Part shown: positions 1 through 13,924 of the stretch, piece after piece
Numbering within the stretch: position 1 is the first letter of the stretch
How the letters are laid out: every line of letters begins with the position of its first letter
Source of the DNA: Crambe crambe
Lineage: Eukaryota > Porifera > Demospongiae > Poecilosclerida > Crambeidae
NCBI GenBank assembly: GCA_963924555.1
Contig: OZ004592.1
Coordinates: 6,448,001 to 6,512,000 of the forward strand
DNA: 64,000 nucleotides
Reading direction: 5' to 3'
Translations under genes and position numbers: made by a program
The notes under the pieces: generated by a model
What the model saw: only the letters and a program-made list of their open reading frames with translations
Databases searched by the model: none
What the model was told of the DNA's origin: nothing

Positions 1-256
1 TATCTAAACACAAATTGTAGAACTCCCGCACTTGATGAAAATGGAAGGTCAAGCACAGAGAATGTTATATATTGAAGTATTATTGCATGTTTGTATATGA
101 TATCAGATTGAAAAGTGGGAAACCCACTGTAATTATGCTGGATGACAACATGCCATTGAGAAGCATGAGACATGAGTATTATAAAGTGGCAAGGAACTGT
201 AATGGAACATTATATTATGTCATAGCCACTTTAGTATCATTTGTATTTTCATGCAG

Positions 257-3200
257 ATAGAACAGGATTTGCTGAAGTTTGTGTGGACTGTCCTCTACCC
301 ATTGCCTTGACAAGGAATGCCACACGGATCACTCCCATTCCAAACTCCACCATTTCAGGCATAGCACAGGCTCTGGAGTTACCAGAACCTTCCCAGTACC
401 ACTGGGAGGAGAGGAATGCTGTCATCTTAAATGATCAAGATGAAAGCAAGTACCTCGAAATTGGATGGTAAGTGGACTTGGCTCAAAAAGGATTATTTTT
501 TTCATCGCTTTTTGTTTTGTTTTATCATGTCCTTCTATTAGCAACTATATCGTGCCTCTCATTAAGGACGCCTTGAAAAATCCAGCAGCACCTCTGCCAC
601 AAGTTGATCCAGATTTACAGGTATGATGATATTCAATCAAATAAATAAATTTTATATGATGCATGCATCATAATGGTTACAATAATAAATTGTTAAATTT
701 GGTCAAGTGATCGGTGCTAAGGTTTGGTTTTAGACTTGTGTACATCTGCCCTTCAAGGGTATTGCGTTTCCTGGCTTCCTTTTGGTGGGTGATGGTTTAG
801 GTTCAGTTGGAGACTTGCCTATACTTTGTGAGGAAACTTCACTCGGTGGCTGCAGAGACTTTGATTGTTCAGCTCCACTTGGTGAGGCAACCTCACTTGG
901 TGGTGGAACTTCACTGGGTGAAGGAGATTGTTTCTGGCGTAGGACATGCTTTGGTGATCCTCGACACATTCCAAGTGGTGGAGAAATGACAATTATGTCA
1001 TCAGATATTTTTGCAACTGGGGGACTTGACACTCTTTCATCGATTTCTTCAACTATCTTCCTAAAAGGATATCGTTCATAGAAGTGATCCATGACATCAC
1101 CTCTTGATGGCCTTTCCATCCCTTCAGCTCTGAGCGTATCACACCTGCTTCTCAACTTCAGATACTTTTTGCGAAAGTATTGTGCAGTTTTCATTTTGAT
1201 AGGGAACGAAATCAAGATGCTGTCATTCGAATCATCGTCATGTTTGGTAGTGAAGTGCAGAAGAAGATTGCATTCAGGTATTTTGGAACGAATAACATCA
1301 ATAGGAGTTTTGACCTTTGAACCTTTCTGAATTTTTGTAGCAAGTTCCAAACCATATGAAAAAAAGTCAAAATCAATGAACGATTTCTCATCAAGTACCA
1401 CCTGGCGAATGTTGGAGTAGACTTTTATTTCAGGAACTTTCATCAGTTTCTTTCGCTCCTTCAAGATTGCTCCTGGAAATGCCACCATAGCCAAGGCATC
1501 ATCAAGACTTAGAGAACCAGCAAATAACAGAGCTGTTACTTCCCCTAGCACATCTGTTCCAACCATCACCAACAGGCGAGTCCGGAGAGCGTAGAGTTGA
1601 GTGATAAGGGCAAAGTACACTCTAAATATGGCCATATTGACACCAGCATTAGCATTGATTTTATACTGTAGTTTCTCAAACTTTTGGCATACAATTTTGA
1701 GCCTTTTTTCAAAGTGAGCAATAGCATTGCTGGTGAGAGGAAACTCATGATTTAGATCTGAGAGGATCTCTTGATAGTTGAGGTTTTTGTCCTTGATTTC
1801 AAGCAGAAGGCAGCAACTGACACCAGCTAAGTCGGGAAGTATGCTATACTGCTCAAGCACAGCTGTGACGTTGGTACCAGTAAACCCAAAAGAGTTCACA
1901 ATAGCAGAAATCAGCTTCCCTTCTTGCTTCAGATTTGACAAATCTGTCGTTTTCTTTGGGAAAGTGATCTTCTTGTCGTTTGCTGCTGGGTTGATATGCT
2001 TCAAACATGGATTCCCTGGGGCCTCAGCATGCTCGAGTACCATGACTGTTTTGATGAGACTGGCAATTCCAGCTGCTGCTTCCAAATGTCCAATGTTGGC
2101 CTTTACAGATCCAACTACGACGGATGTATCTTGATGACGATGTGTGGCACATTGAACTGCAACACTTTTGGGGGATGCATCGATGCTCTCACTTTCACTT
2201 TTGCTGCTGCTTTGGGGAGATACATCAGATGTGGCCTTGATTACTCTAGTAGCGGGAATGGCACTCTTGCTAGCAAATGTGGTCTCTTTCTGCTCACTTG
2301 TGCTAACTTTGGTTGCTCCTTCAGGGTTGTGGGGTGCAACTCTAGGGACTTTCAGCTTGGCAGAATCAGACGTACCATCAGACGTACCACGAAGAGAAGT
2401 ATCGGATGCAACTGTAGAAAGTTTTGGCAAGGTAGCAGATACTTTCACACTTGTATCCACATCTTTCTTGGTATCATCACTAGTCTCCATCTCATCAAAA
2501 TCCTTTGAGCCAAAAATTTCTTTGATGGTATCTATTTCAGCTGAGTCGCCCCACTTTGTTCCTTTGGCATCAGCTTCAATATAGGCCACTTCTTCAGGAT
2601 ATAGAGCCGCTACTGCCAGCGCTGAAGATACCAGATTCTTCTGAGCTGTGCGATTTGGGGCTGTGAAGTGAACCGATTCGTTACCATTGTTGTTGCTATA
2701 GACAGATTTGATGACTGCAAGAATCCGTCGGTAATCTATCCTTGCCTTACATATAGGCATTAGCAGAACAGAACCGCTTCCTTCCCCACGAATAAATCCT
2801 TTAGCCGATTCATCAAAAACTCGAGTCTTTTGGTCAGGAGAGAGCATCTCCAGATTCTTGAGGGTGGAGAAGCCTTGGGTATTCAAGAGTGCATTCACAC
2901 CGCAGACGAGAGCTGCATTGCACCTTCCGGTCCTCACATTAAGGTAAGCAATATCAAGGGCAGTCAGCGATGAAGCACAAGCAGTGTTTACCGTTATGGT
3001 TGGGCCATGAAAGTTCAAGTATCTGGCCACTCGGTTAGCGGCAGCATTCGAGGAGGATGATCCAACAAAGACCCCCCATCTTTCGAAGCAGTTGCTGTAT
3101 TCCCCTCGGGGTATGGCATATCCTGCATTAAGCATGCATTCCCACGCACTGTGGAGGAGCATGGCTTGCTGGGGGTCCACTAAAGGCAACTCCCATTCTG

Positions 3201-6200
3201 GCACACCAAACCATCTGTCGTCGAATCGTCCCACCGACTTGGAGAAACCAGCAGTGTAAGTCTGCTTGGTGGAGTGATCAAGTCGAGTAACTGTACTTGT
3301 ATCATTGCTTGATAACAGTTGCCAAAATTCATCAAGGTTTTCACAACCTGTAGGTAAGGATGATACATCATTTAATAAGGCACCGACTGAAGTGTGAACC
3401 ATGAAGTGTGAACCATGGCTAATACAACACATGCTCAATTCTTGGAAATATCCATTACTTAGCTTAGGAAATCCTTGGGCCCTTACAAAATTGAAACTTA
3501 ACTTCAGTACCGGACAGCTGTAATAACTCACTATGGCAACATCACAACATAATAAAGAAATGCCACCTTATAAAATTGAAAATTAACTTCAGTACCAGGT
3601 TGTCATAGCCCAGAGCCTGAGTTAACTGTATAGATGTTATTAGTCCACAGCTGTGACCTACCTGGAAATGAACAGCTCATTCCTACTATGGCAACATCAA
3701 GAGGGTCGTGCTTTGTGACAGCAACATTTTCCAATGATACTGAACATTCACACTTGTAGACTGAACTCAGAGGTTTCAAAGCAGGTCGCTGAGGCAAGCT
3801 GTCTTTGGAAAGATGCATAGGTGGTACAGGGAAATATTTTGAGTGTTTGGGAGAAGCAACAGATTTCTGATCATCTAGAGTGCTTTTCTCATTGAGAAGA
3901 CTCATCTGAACTGTTTCCAAGATTTCCTTGGTTGTACTATGCTTACGTGGTTTCACTGCAAAACCAAATTCCTCTTTCATCAGCTCACTCAAGCTTCCTG
4001 CATCTGCTGAAGTCTCTTCTAGAATATCAGTCTCTGAAGTTATTCTTTCTCCCAAGATGTTGCTCACCTGAGCTGTTATTTTCTCGATGCTGTCCTGATC
4101 ATCAGGAAGATCAAACATAGATAATGAACGCTGCTGCCTCCTCTGTACAGGACTGGGAAAGACACCCCTGGTAGGAACCGACACTCTTCGAAGTATACCC
4201 CCAGCAGGGGGAGCAGCTAGAGATAACTTGTGAGGTGGAGCATCGAAATATTCTGATATTCCTTCACCCTGCTTGACACAACTTGCACCTGTGATTCGAG
4301 GGGTCAGAGGAGAATCTGGAGAGTAGGTGGGAGAACTAGAACTGGAGCTGCCTCCTTCACTGATAATTTGGGAAAGTTGAGTGGGTAGTGATAATCGAGG
4401 GGCTTGAGAGAATGTCACACGATGAGAGCTCTCCTTTTTCAACTCGCTGGTAGGTAACGATGACCTGTGACCTGTGTTATGGGTAGAGACACGAAGTATG
4501 CTTTGCTTTTTGGTCTCTCGAGGGGGAAATGTGCTGGGGAGTGGAGCAGAGATTGGTTCCAATAATTTCTCAGAAGTCTCTTCCATGGGTTTGGGTAGAA
4601 TAGACCACTGAGTGAGAGAAAGAGAAGGCATTGTTGCTGCCAGCATCACATAGCGATCTCCCTTTGAACCCCATCTGAAAATCATTGGTATTTCATTCTT
4701 TTCAAGAAACTGCTTGCACAGCAAACGTTCTCTCTTGCCAGAAGAAGTGAATGGAAGCACATCAGGCTCAGTAAAGATAACCATGGATGTTTCTAACTGA
4801 AAACTTTTTGAAATCCTGACAGAAATCCCATAACAGAATGTATGTAGTTGCTCTGGGGTGTACTTTTTTGTCTTCACTTCGGCAATGACAGTGACTTTGT
4901 ATGGATCATGATCAAAGGGATCGAATAGGAGGACTACTGACTTCCCTGGACATATCTCCGGTACTGTTTCTTGCACTAAGATCTCAATGTCAATTGGATA
5001 TATTACCTGCCCATGGAATAGAATGATATCTCTTAGAGCATCACAAATGAAGAGTGCTCCATTTCTCAGATATCCAAGATCACCTGTACGTAGATAGGAT
5101 TTCTCTTCTGATTTAGCCAGCTTGGCATTGAACACATCCAGAGCATCATTTCTCCAGTAACCTGCTGCTTTTGACTTGCTATCCACCCAGACTTCACCCA
5201 ACTCGCTCTCTTCCACTTCACAGAGCATATCAGGATCCACGATTTTCACAGTCACATTGGGATATCCACAACTGATTCGTCCTTTCTCGTCAACTTCAAG
5301 CTTATCCTCACTACTTGTGCTTGAGAGAAAACAAACGTGTTCAGGCAAGCCATACATCACCCTAATTATTCCCTCTTTTTCAATAGCAAACTCAAATTGT
5401 TGTGCCGTGTTGATGGTCAGGGGCCCGTAGCAAGCGATACAGCACACGGACTCCACACTTGGATAACAGTCTAAAGTTGATAAAATATAATTGAAGGCAA
5501 ACCGTGGAACTTTAGCATGTGTGACTTTATACTTTGATAGGGTTTGTATGAAAACCTCGGGACTGTCGAGGAAAACACTTGGAGACATGTAGTAACCTGT
5601 GGCTCCTGAATATAACACATTTAAAAAGCTGCCAACCAAACAGAGGCTATCAATATGAGGCAGGAAGGTGAATTCTACTGCCGATATATCCATTTGGAAA
5701 CTTTGCTTCATTAACTTCATATTATGGAGTAGATTATCAAAAGTGATTTTTGCTCCTTGGGGATTACCTGTATTTTATAAAAAGTGAAGATTATGAGAAG
5801 ATTGAACAACAAGTACTTTCAAGGACCATCATCTAAAGTGGGAGTCTTCCATTAATGAAAACTGTCCCTGGGTTAATGAAACAGCTGCTATCATACTAAA
5901 TCTTTACCAGTGGATCCAAAATTGTACTGTAGAAAAGCAACATCTTTGGGTGTAACCGTGGAAAGTTCAAGGGTCTTGGGGGACGTGATTTCAGGTATAA
6001 CCACTTTCATAGAGAGCCATGGTATAGGGATGAACTTGGATAGATCAGCATTAGGGTTACTCTCATTGCTCAAGACAAATAAGGCATTGCAGTCGTGCAC
6101 AATTTGCTGTAGCAGTATGGCATCGCAACCCAATTCTTTTGGCAGCTTTACAGGAACTAGGGTGGAAGGAAAGAGAGGATGAATCAAGTGGAAATTCTCA

Positions 6201-7563
6201 ATATAGACACTTTGGATAAATTGCAAGGAGACTCTCTAAATAATAAGAGATGGGGTGCCCATATTACATACTGACCCTAATAGCAGCTACGTATTTTATG
6301 TAGAGACAAATCATTCATTAATCATTCAAGCCAAGTCAAACCTGTGTTTAATTACAAGTCTTGTGTGAAAATAAGCTTAAAACATGTGTTATTGTTGCTA
6401 TGTTGCCCCACTGTGCTAAATTGTTCCATGTTTCTTGCACACACTTGACGATGCAGTTATGTTGATACAGAAGGCATTAATTAACACTATTGGTTGTTAG
6501 TTGACACCAATTATTCAGCTGAACATTCCAATGCTGGTTGCTAACTTAACTGTTGACTTTTTCCCCCTCTCACTACGTATCCATGCATGACTCTCTTAAA
6601 AAGGAATTATGGACTGCATGTATTGAACATAACAGTTGACCATGCATGCATACCTCATTAGGCAAGCTTCTCATCTATTTTAATTAGATATGACATGACA
6701 GTGAGTAACCAGTGACTACTTTAGTTAACACATACCAGGAACTATTCCAGCCCTTAGACAGCCTAAGAAGAAGAAGTAAAACTCCAGCCCAGGTTGGCAG
6801 CACAGCACAGCTCTTTGTCCTTGCTGAATTTGAGACCCCCATTTGCTGGTTATGCTATGGAGAAGACGTCTGGCTATGTGAAAGCTGATAATATCCACTT
6901 CCTTGTAGGAGAATTGCTCTGTCACAACGCACTTCTCGTTCAGCCAGTGCAGTGCAGGTCTTTCCGCAAACTGCTGGCAATTCCGAAAGATCGTGTGGAG
7001 AAAAGTTGCATCTTTCGATTTCACGATCGAGTCGTCTTCTACCTCTGCCATCCCGTAGAGTAAACTTATCTGAAAACTGATCGTTTCCTTTATTCTGAAC
7101 GATTGACCATCTTTGAACATGCGCACAAACACGCCTCCTTAAGCTGCGCATGCTTGCTTAGTATAAATTAATAGTAAATCAGATATTATCTTGCTGCATT
7201 TTATCCTCCCCTTCATGTAACAACAATCCAGCAAGCCTGTCGGGCTGCCAATTTAGAGAGCCACATACATCAATCAGATCACTTGCTCCGAAAATGTGTG
7301 TCTGAAGTCATTGAAATTTCATCTCCAGGTATGCTACAATAATTCATAATGCAATGGAGTTATGTTATAATGCCATTACAGAGAGCAAGTCCAAAGTTGC
7401 AAAAGAGGCTAATTCAGTTCGGATTAAGATACTTAAAGAGGTTCGGAGTGGCATAGTGACTTTTGGAAGTAGAAAGTGGGACTTTGGCACACTCACTCAT
7501 GGGGAAATCAAACAAGCAATAACAGAAATATTCCACTTATCAATGAATTCTGAAAATAAGTAA
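257..7563 (+). CDS. Partial plus-strand gene of unknown family, probably hosting a nested gene
   Basis: The 5' part lies outside the window. Visible exons are 257-467 (after a CAG acceptor, ending before GTAAGT) and 542-620, joined in phase through a split Cys codon. They encode an acidic stretch with GFAEVCVDCPLPIALTRN and CNYIVPLIKDALKNP. Two further plus-strand exons with matching phase lie at about 7232-7329 and 7397-7563; they read QACRAANLESHIHQSD, then KILKEVRSGIVTFGSRKWDF, and end at TAA 7561. Exon 620 ends in phase 0 and the 7232 exon opens in phase 0, so they can be one transcript whose intron of about 6.6 kb holds the opposite-strand FAAL-KS gene. I do not recognise the protein family. 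Joining the two halves is inference; they could be separate genes. Confidence 0.4.
730..7051 (-). CDS. FAAL-ACP-ketosynthase-AT-like multidomain protein, PKS-related (1787 aa)
   Basis: Four exons: 7051-6736, 6231-5908, 5767-3662 and 3347-730. All junctions are GT-AG and phases match. Residues 1 to about 570 form a fatty acyl-AMP ligase: P-loop GSTGNPQG (usual Lys is Gln), A5 YGLPE near 352, TGD near 441, the RD motif near 459 and a C-terminal lysine in TSSGK near 558. A Ser/Pro-rich linker leads to an ACP-like helix bundle at about 770-835, with DAGSL in place of GxDSL. A ketosynthase follows from about 897: active-site Cys about 1039 in NTACASSL, KANIGH at about 1336 and NSFGFTGTN near 1400. 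The first KS histidine motif reads EADAKGT, so the His is Asp. About 125 Ser/Thr/Lys-rich residues sit between the two histidine motifs. An acyltransferase-like remnant near 1513 reads TDVLGE where GHSxGE is expected. No KR, DH, ER, TE or terminal ACP is seen. Start at 7051 was chosen for MAEVEDD; an upstream in-frame ATG at about 7120 is possible. The gene probably activates or binds a fatty acyl chain; extension activity is doubtful. Confidence 0.85.
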
Positions 7564-7612
7564 ATTATGAACCATTACTTTCATGATAGGCTAGCTATGT
7601 TATCATCATGAG

Positions 7613-8065
7613 TTACACATATGTTTCTGATACTTTTCTAAGTGCTACTTCAGCCTCTCTGACAAACGTGTCCACAGTGATTCGGTTGGATTCACCTCCA
7701 ACAGGATTCTGATTGAATCTGGTTACCCCTAAGTTGGTCATGGCCTTCAGGTATTGCTCTTGTGAAATGAAGCCAGTATGGGTAATGTCAAGCATGCCAA
7801 ATATAGACTGCAAGTTGGATTCATCAATCAGACAAGGGGCTTTGGCATCTTGATTCACATCCAGAACACTCTGAGCTCTTTGGAGTTTATCAATGTAATC
7901 CTTTAAAAATGCTTTGGGATCATCAGGTCTTTCATAAACCAGAGCTGTTGTGAAATTTTCAAAAAGTTCCATGATGTGGTGGTCTCTCAGATACTCTCTT
8001 GCTTCAGATTCACGCATCTTTTCTGTCCTTTCAGTTCCAGCTTCTGGAGCTACGTCAGAATTCAT
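7613..8065 (-). CDS. EFCAB10: EF-hand protein EFCAB10-like, with RIIa/Dpy-30-type docking domain (150 aa)
   Basis: Single-exon frame of 150 residues. Residues about 22-65 (EAREYLRDHHIMELFENF, then ALVYERPDDP) form the RIIa/Dpy-30-type dimerisation and docking helices typical of ciliary proteins that bind AKAP-like partners. A degenerate EF-hand pair follows (IFGMLDITHTGFISQEQYL), with loop residues only partly suited to calcium. The layout and length match EFCAB10 of other animals. It starts 98 bp from the oppositely oriented gene at 8164, so the two probably share a promoter region. The family identity comes from recognised sequence pattern; a ciliary role is inferred from the family. Confidence 0.8.
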   Translation of the reverse strand: MNSDVAPEAGTERTEKMRESEAREYLRDHHIMELFENFTTALVYERPDDPKAFLKDYIDKLQRAQSVLDVNQDAKAPCLIDESNLQSIFGMLDITHTGFISQEQYLKAMTNLGVTRFNQNPVGGESNRITVDTFVREAEVALRKVSETYV

Positions 8066-8163
8066 GGCTGAGCTTCAAATTTCACACTGCCAACCTTTTT
8101 GCTGAATCGGCGATTTTAGCTAGTAACCATAGAAACGGCATTACTAGGTACTGCCGGCCAATA

Positions 8164-8709
8164 ATGGCAGGAACACTACCTCCCATACAGATTCATGAAG
8201 TAAGATAATGTTGTTCTAGCTATGGACTGTTATTACCTTTCTTATAGGAGTCTGTAAGAGCTTACCACTTCTCTATGCATGATAATCGTCATTTAACAGA
8301 GAAAACAGGTGAGTACTTAGGAGCAGGACATGGTAGGAAACATGTTGGAGATGTACGAAATCAGCATTTATCTGACAATCACACAAACTGGGGAGTTCAA
8401 AGTACATTCAATTCAACATACAGTTCAGATTTCAAGAAGGAGAGACGAGTGTCATTTGGAGACAAAATGACTTTACCAAAAATATCTTTCCATCGTTATC
8501 CACGAAGGTATTCCTTGCCTCTAGACAAGGAGATGGTGAAGCCCAGTAAGAATACAGTATGGTGGTCAGAAAGTGCAATAGAGAAAGAGCCGGGAACAAC
8601 CAAGGAAGGACAGCGCCTGTCTCAATTTTACTTAGTGACTGCAGATGACCACTTGAAAAAGAACTCTCCAGATCCATTGTGGAAATATTCTTATAAAAAG
8701 AGTGTATGA
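8164..8709 (+). CDS. Small unknown protein, possibly ciliary (165 aa)
   Basis: Two exons, 8164-8199 and 8248-8709, joined in phase 0 across a 48-bp GT-AG intron, give MAGTLPPIQIHE followed by ESVRAYHFSMHDN. The product is basic, rich in Ser, Asn and Tyr, and has no signal peptide, membrane segment or recognisable domain. Short motifs such as STFNSTYSSDFKKE and the overall composition resemble small microtubule-inner or axonemal proteins. It is head to head with EFCAB10, itself a ciliary-type gene. I cannot name the family; the ciliary guess rests only on composition and neighbour. Its stop lies 40 bp from the convergent end of ACADSB. Confidence 0.6.
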
Positions 8710-8749
8710 AGACGTACAATAGCCACAAACAATAACTGTACAAGTTGTG

Positions 8750-10565
8750 TCATTTCTTTTTGAATTCTTCATCAAGACATTTTGCAATGGTATTCAGCTG
8801 AATAAATGATGTTCCTTCGTAAATTTGACCTATAATTAAAAGCACCTCTGACTACATTATGGAACATGGATAACATACAACCTACCAATTTTAGAATCCC
8901 TGTAGAATTTCTCAACTGGGTAATCTTTAACAAATCCAACTCCACCCATGATCTCAACACACCTTGAAGCCACATGATTGGCCACCTGAAACACCACACC
9001 AAAGATAAAGAGAGAATAAAGCAACGTATATGTACCTCTGAGCAGTAATATTTTGCCATAGCAGCCTCTTTGACGAAATTCATTCCATGGTCTTTCATTC
9101 TTGCTGCATTGTACACCATGAGACTACCTGCTTCTATCTCAGTGGCTAGCTGTGCTCGTTGGTGCTGCATTGCCTGAAAGTCTGCTATCTTCTGTCCAAA
9201 TGCTTCTCTTTCGTGACTGTATGCAGTGGCAGCCTCAAGTGCACCTTTAGCCACACCCATCATCTGTGAAGGAGAAGAAGATCTAATTCAATCTTTTACA
9301 GAGCAGAAATATTATTACACACCTGTGCAGCTATTCCAATCCTTCCTGTATTTAGTGTTTCTATGGCATACTTGTAACCTTTCCCTATCTCTCCAATGAT
9401 CTGAGATTCATGCACCTATGACAAGAAACTGTACTGTACTATTGCCTTTAAATAAAACTCCAGACCTTAACATTTTCCAAGAAAACTGGACAGGTCGAAG
9501 AAGCTCTGATACCAAGCTTATCTTCCTTTTTTCCTATTGTCAAGCCTGGAGTATCTCTGTCCACTACAAAGGTGGTAATTCCTTTGTACCCCTATTAATC
9601 AACAACAGTCATAAATTAAATCCGAAACTGATTAAAGTTGAGTCATAATATCCACACCCTTTCTGAAGGTCAAAACATAATCACCTTACTGAAGTCGATG
9701 TTGGCCATGACAATGAAAACTCCAGCATGCTCGGCATTGGTGATCCACATCTTCTGACCATTCAGGATCCAATAATCACCGTCTTTCTTAGCACTGGTTT
9801 TCAAAGCAAACGCATCTGCTCCACAACTCGCCTCAGACAGACAGTAGCTTCCAACCTTTAAAAAATGGTTATAGAAAGATCGCACTTTAATGATATCTTT
9901 TAAGACTCACCAGGTTGGTTGCAAGTTGTGGAAAGTACTTCTCCTGTAGTTCTTTGCTGGCATATGTGCGAAAATAGTCGATGATGAGTGTGTTTTGGAC
10001 ATCACATAAAACACTGATTGAGGCATCCACTTTGGCCAGTTCCTCAATGGTAACGATAGAAGAGAAGAAAGTGGAACCTGTCCCGCCATACTTGGGATCT
10101 ATCTCAATTCCCATCAACTAGAAATGATATATTATTATACAAGTGATTCCTAAGAGAATAATATTATACATACTCCTTGATCAAACAATCCCTTGATGAT
10201 TGACTTATCCATCTCAGATGCCTCGTCCATCTTCCTCACAAGTGGCTGGACTTGTTCTCTGGCAAATCTGGAAACTAAATGTGCCAAAAAGAGTTAGCAA
10301 GAAGTTATTGAGTCAGTATAAAAGTCAGTCTTGCATACCCCACCTGTTTCTTTCATCATCTGCTCCTCTTCAGTGAGAGTAGTGACTGGTTTAGGTGTAC
10401 TACCGTAACTTCTCCCATTAAGGCCAGCAGCAGCAGAGAATACTGGTCTCACACTTGTCAGTCCTCTCGACTGCCCTACAATGCTTCGCACCTGAGCATA
10501 TTATACAAACTACTTACTCAGTTACTAGCTAGACTGCCAAATCTCACCAAATTCCAAGCCATCAT
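8750..10565 (-). CDS. ACADSB: Short/branched-chain acyl-CoA dehydrogenase, mitochondrial (423 aa)
   Basis: Ten exons: 10565-10548, 10491-10344, 10274-10174, 10117-9911, 9855-9685, 9591-9466, 9415-9323, 9263-9036, 8985-8886 and 8829-8750. Phases close to 423 aa (human about 432). The first about 35 residues ([20 protein letters not shown]) are Arg/Ser-rich with no acids, a mitochondrial transit peptide. The middle carries the acyl-CoA dehydrogenase signatures [13 protein letters not shown] and [13 protein letters not shown]; the C-terminal domain has [30 protein letters not shown] and [11 protein letters not shown], which holds the catalytic-base Glu. [14 protein letters not shown] and [16 protein letters not shown] match ACADSB best. 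The enzyme oxidises 2-methylbutyryl-CoA and isobutyryl-CoA type substrates in isoleucine breakdown, with FAD, passing electrons to ETF. The first exon is only 18 bp coding. Confidence 0.95.
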
Positions 10566-10655
10566 ATGAAATAAAGCCAACTTATACTATAGTGGGCGTG
10601 GTTACATAGCATGATGAGTCATTGATAATTAGCAACAAAAAAAAAATATGAAAGG

Positions 10656-13766
<3,111 letters not shown>

Positions 13767-13924
13767 CTTGAAACACTCACTACTGGATACTGCTTGTAAC
13801 AAACCACGTGCGCAACCAATACACCCACGTGGTTATGTTACGCATGCGCAAGTCATGATATCAGCGGATGTTAGTTAACTTGAGGTGAATAAGAGCAGGT
13901 CAGCTACCACTACCAGTGTCAATC

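Noticed and set aside
730..7051. Bacterial symbiont PKS or contamination
   Set aside because: The gene has three GT-AG introns with matching phases, no operon, and sits between spliced animal genes on the same sequence.
6855..7151. Arg-rich 98-aa frame overlapping the first FAAL exon
   Set aside because: It is in another frame of the same DNA; the FAAL frame continues through splicing into conserved motifs.
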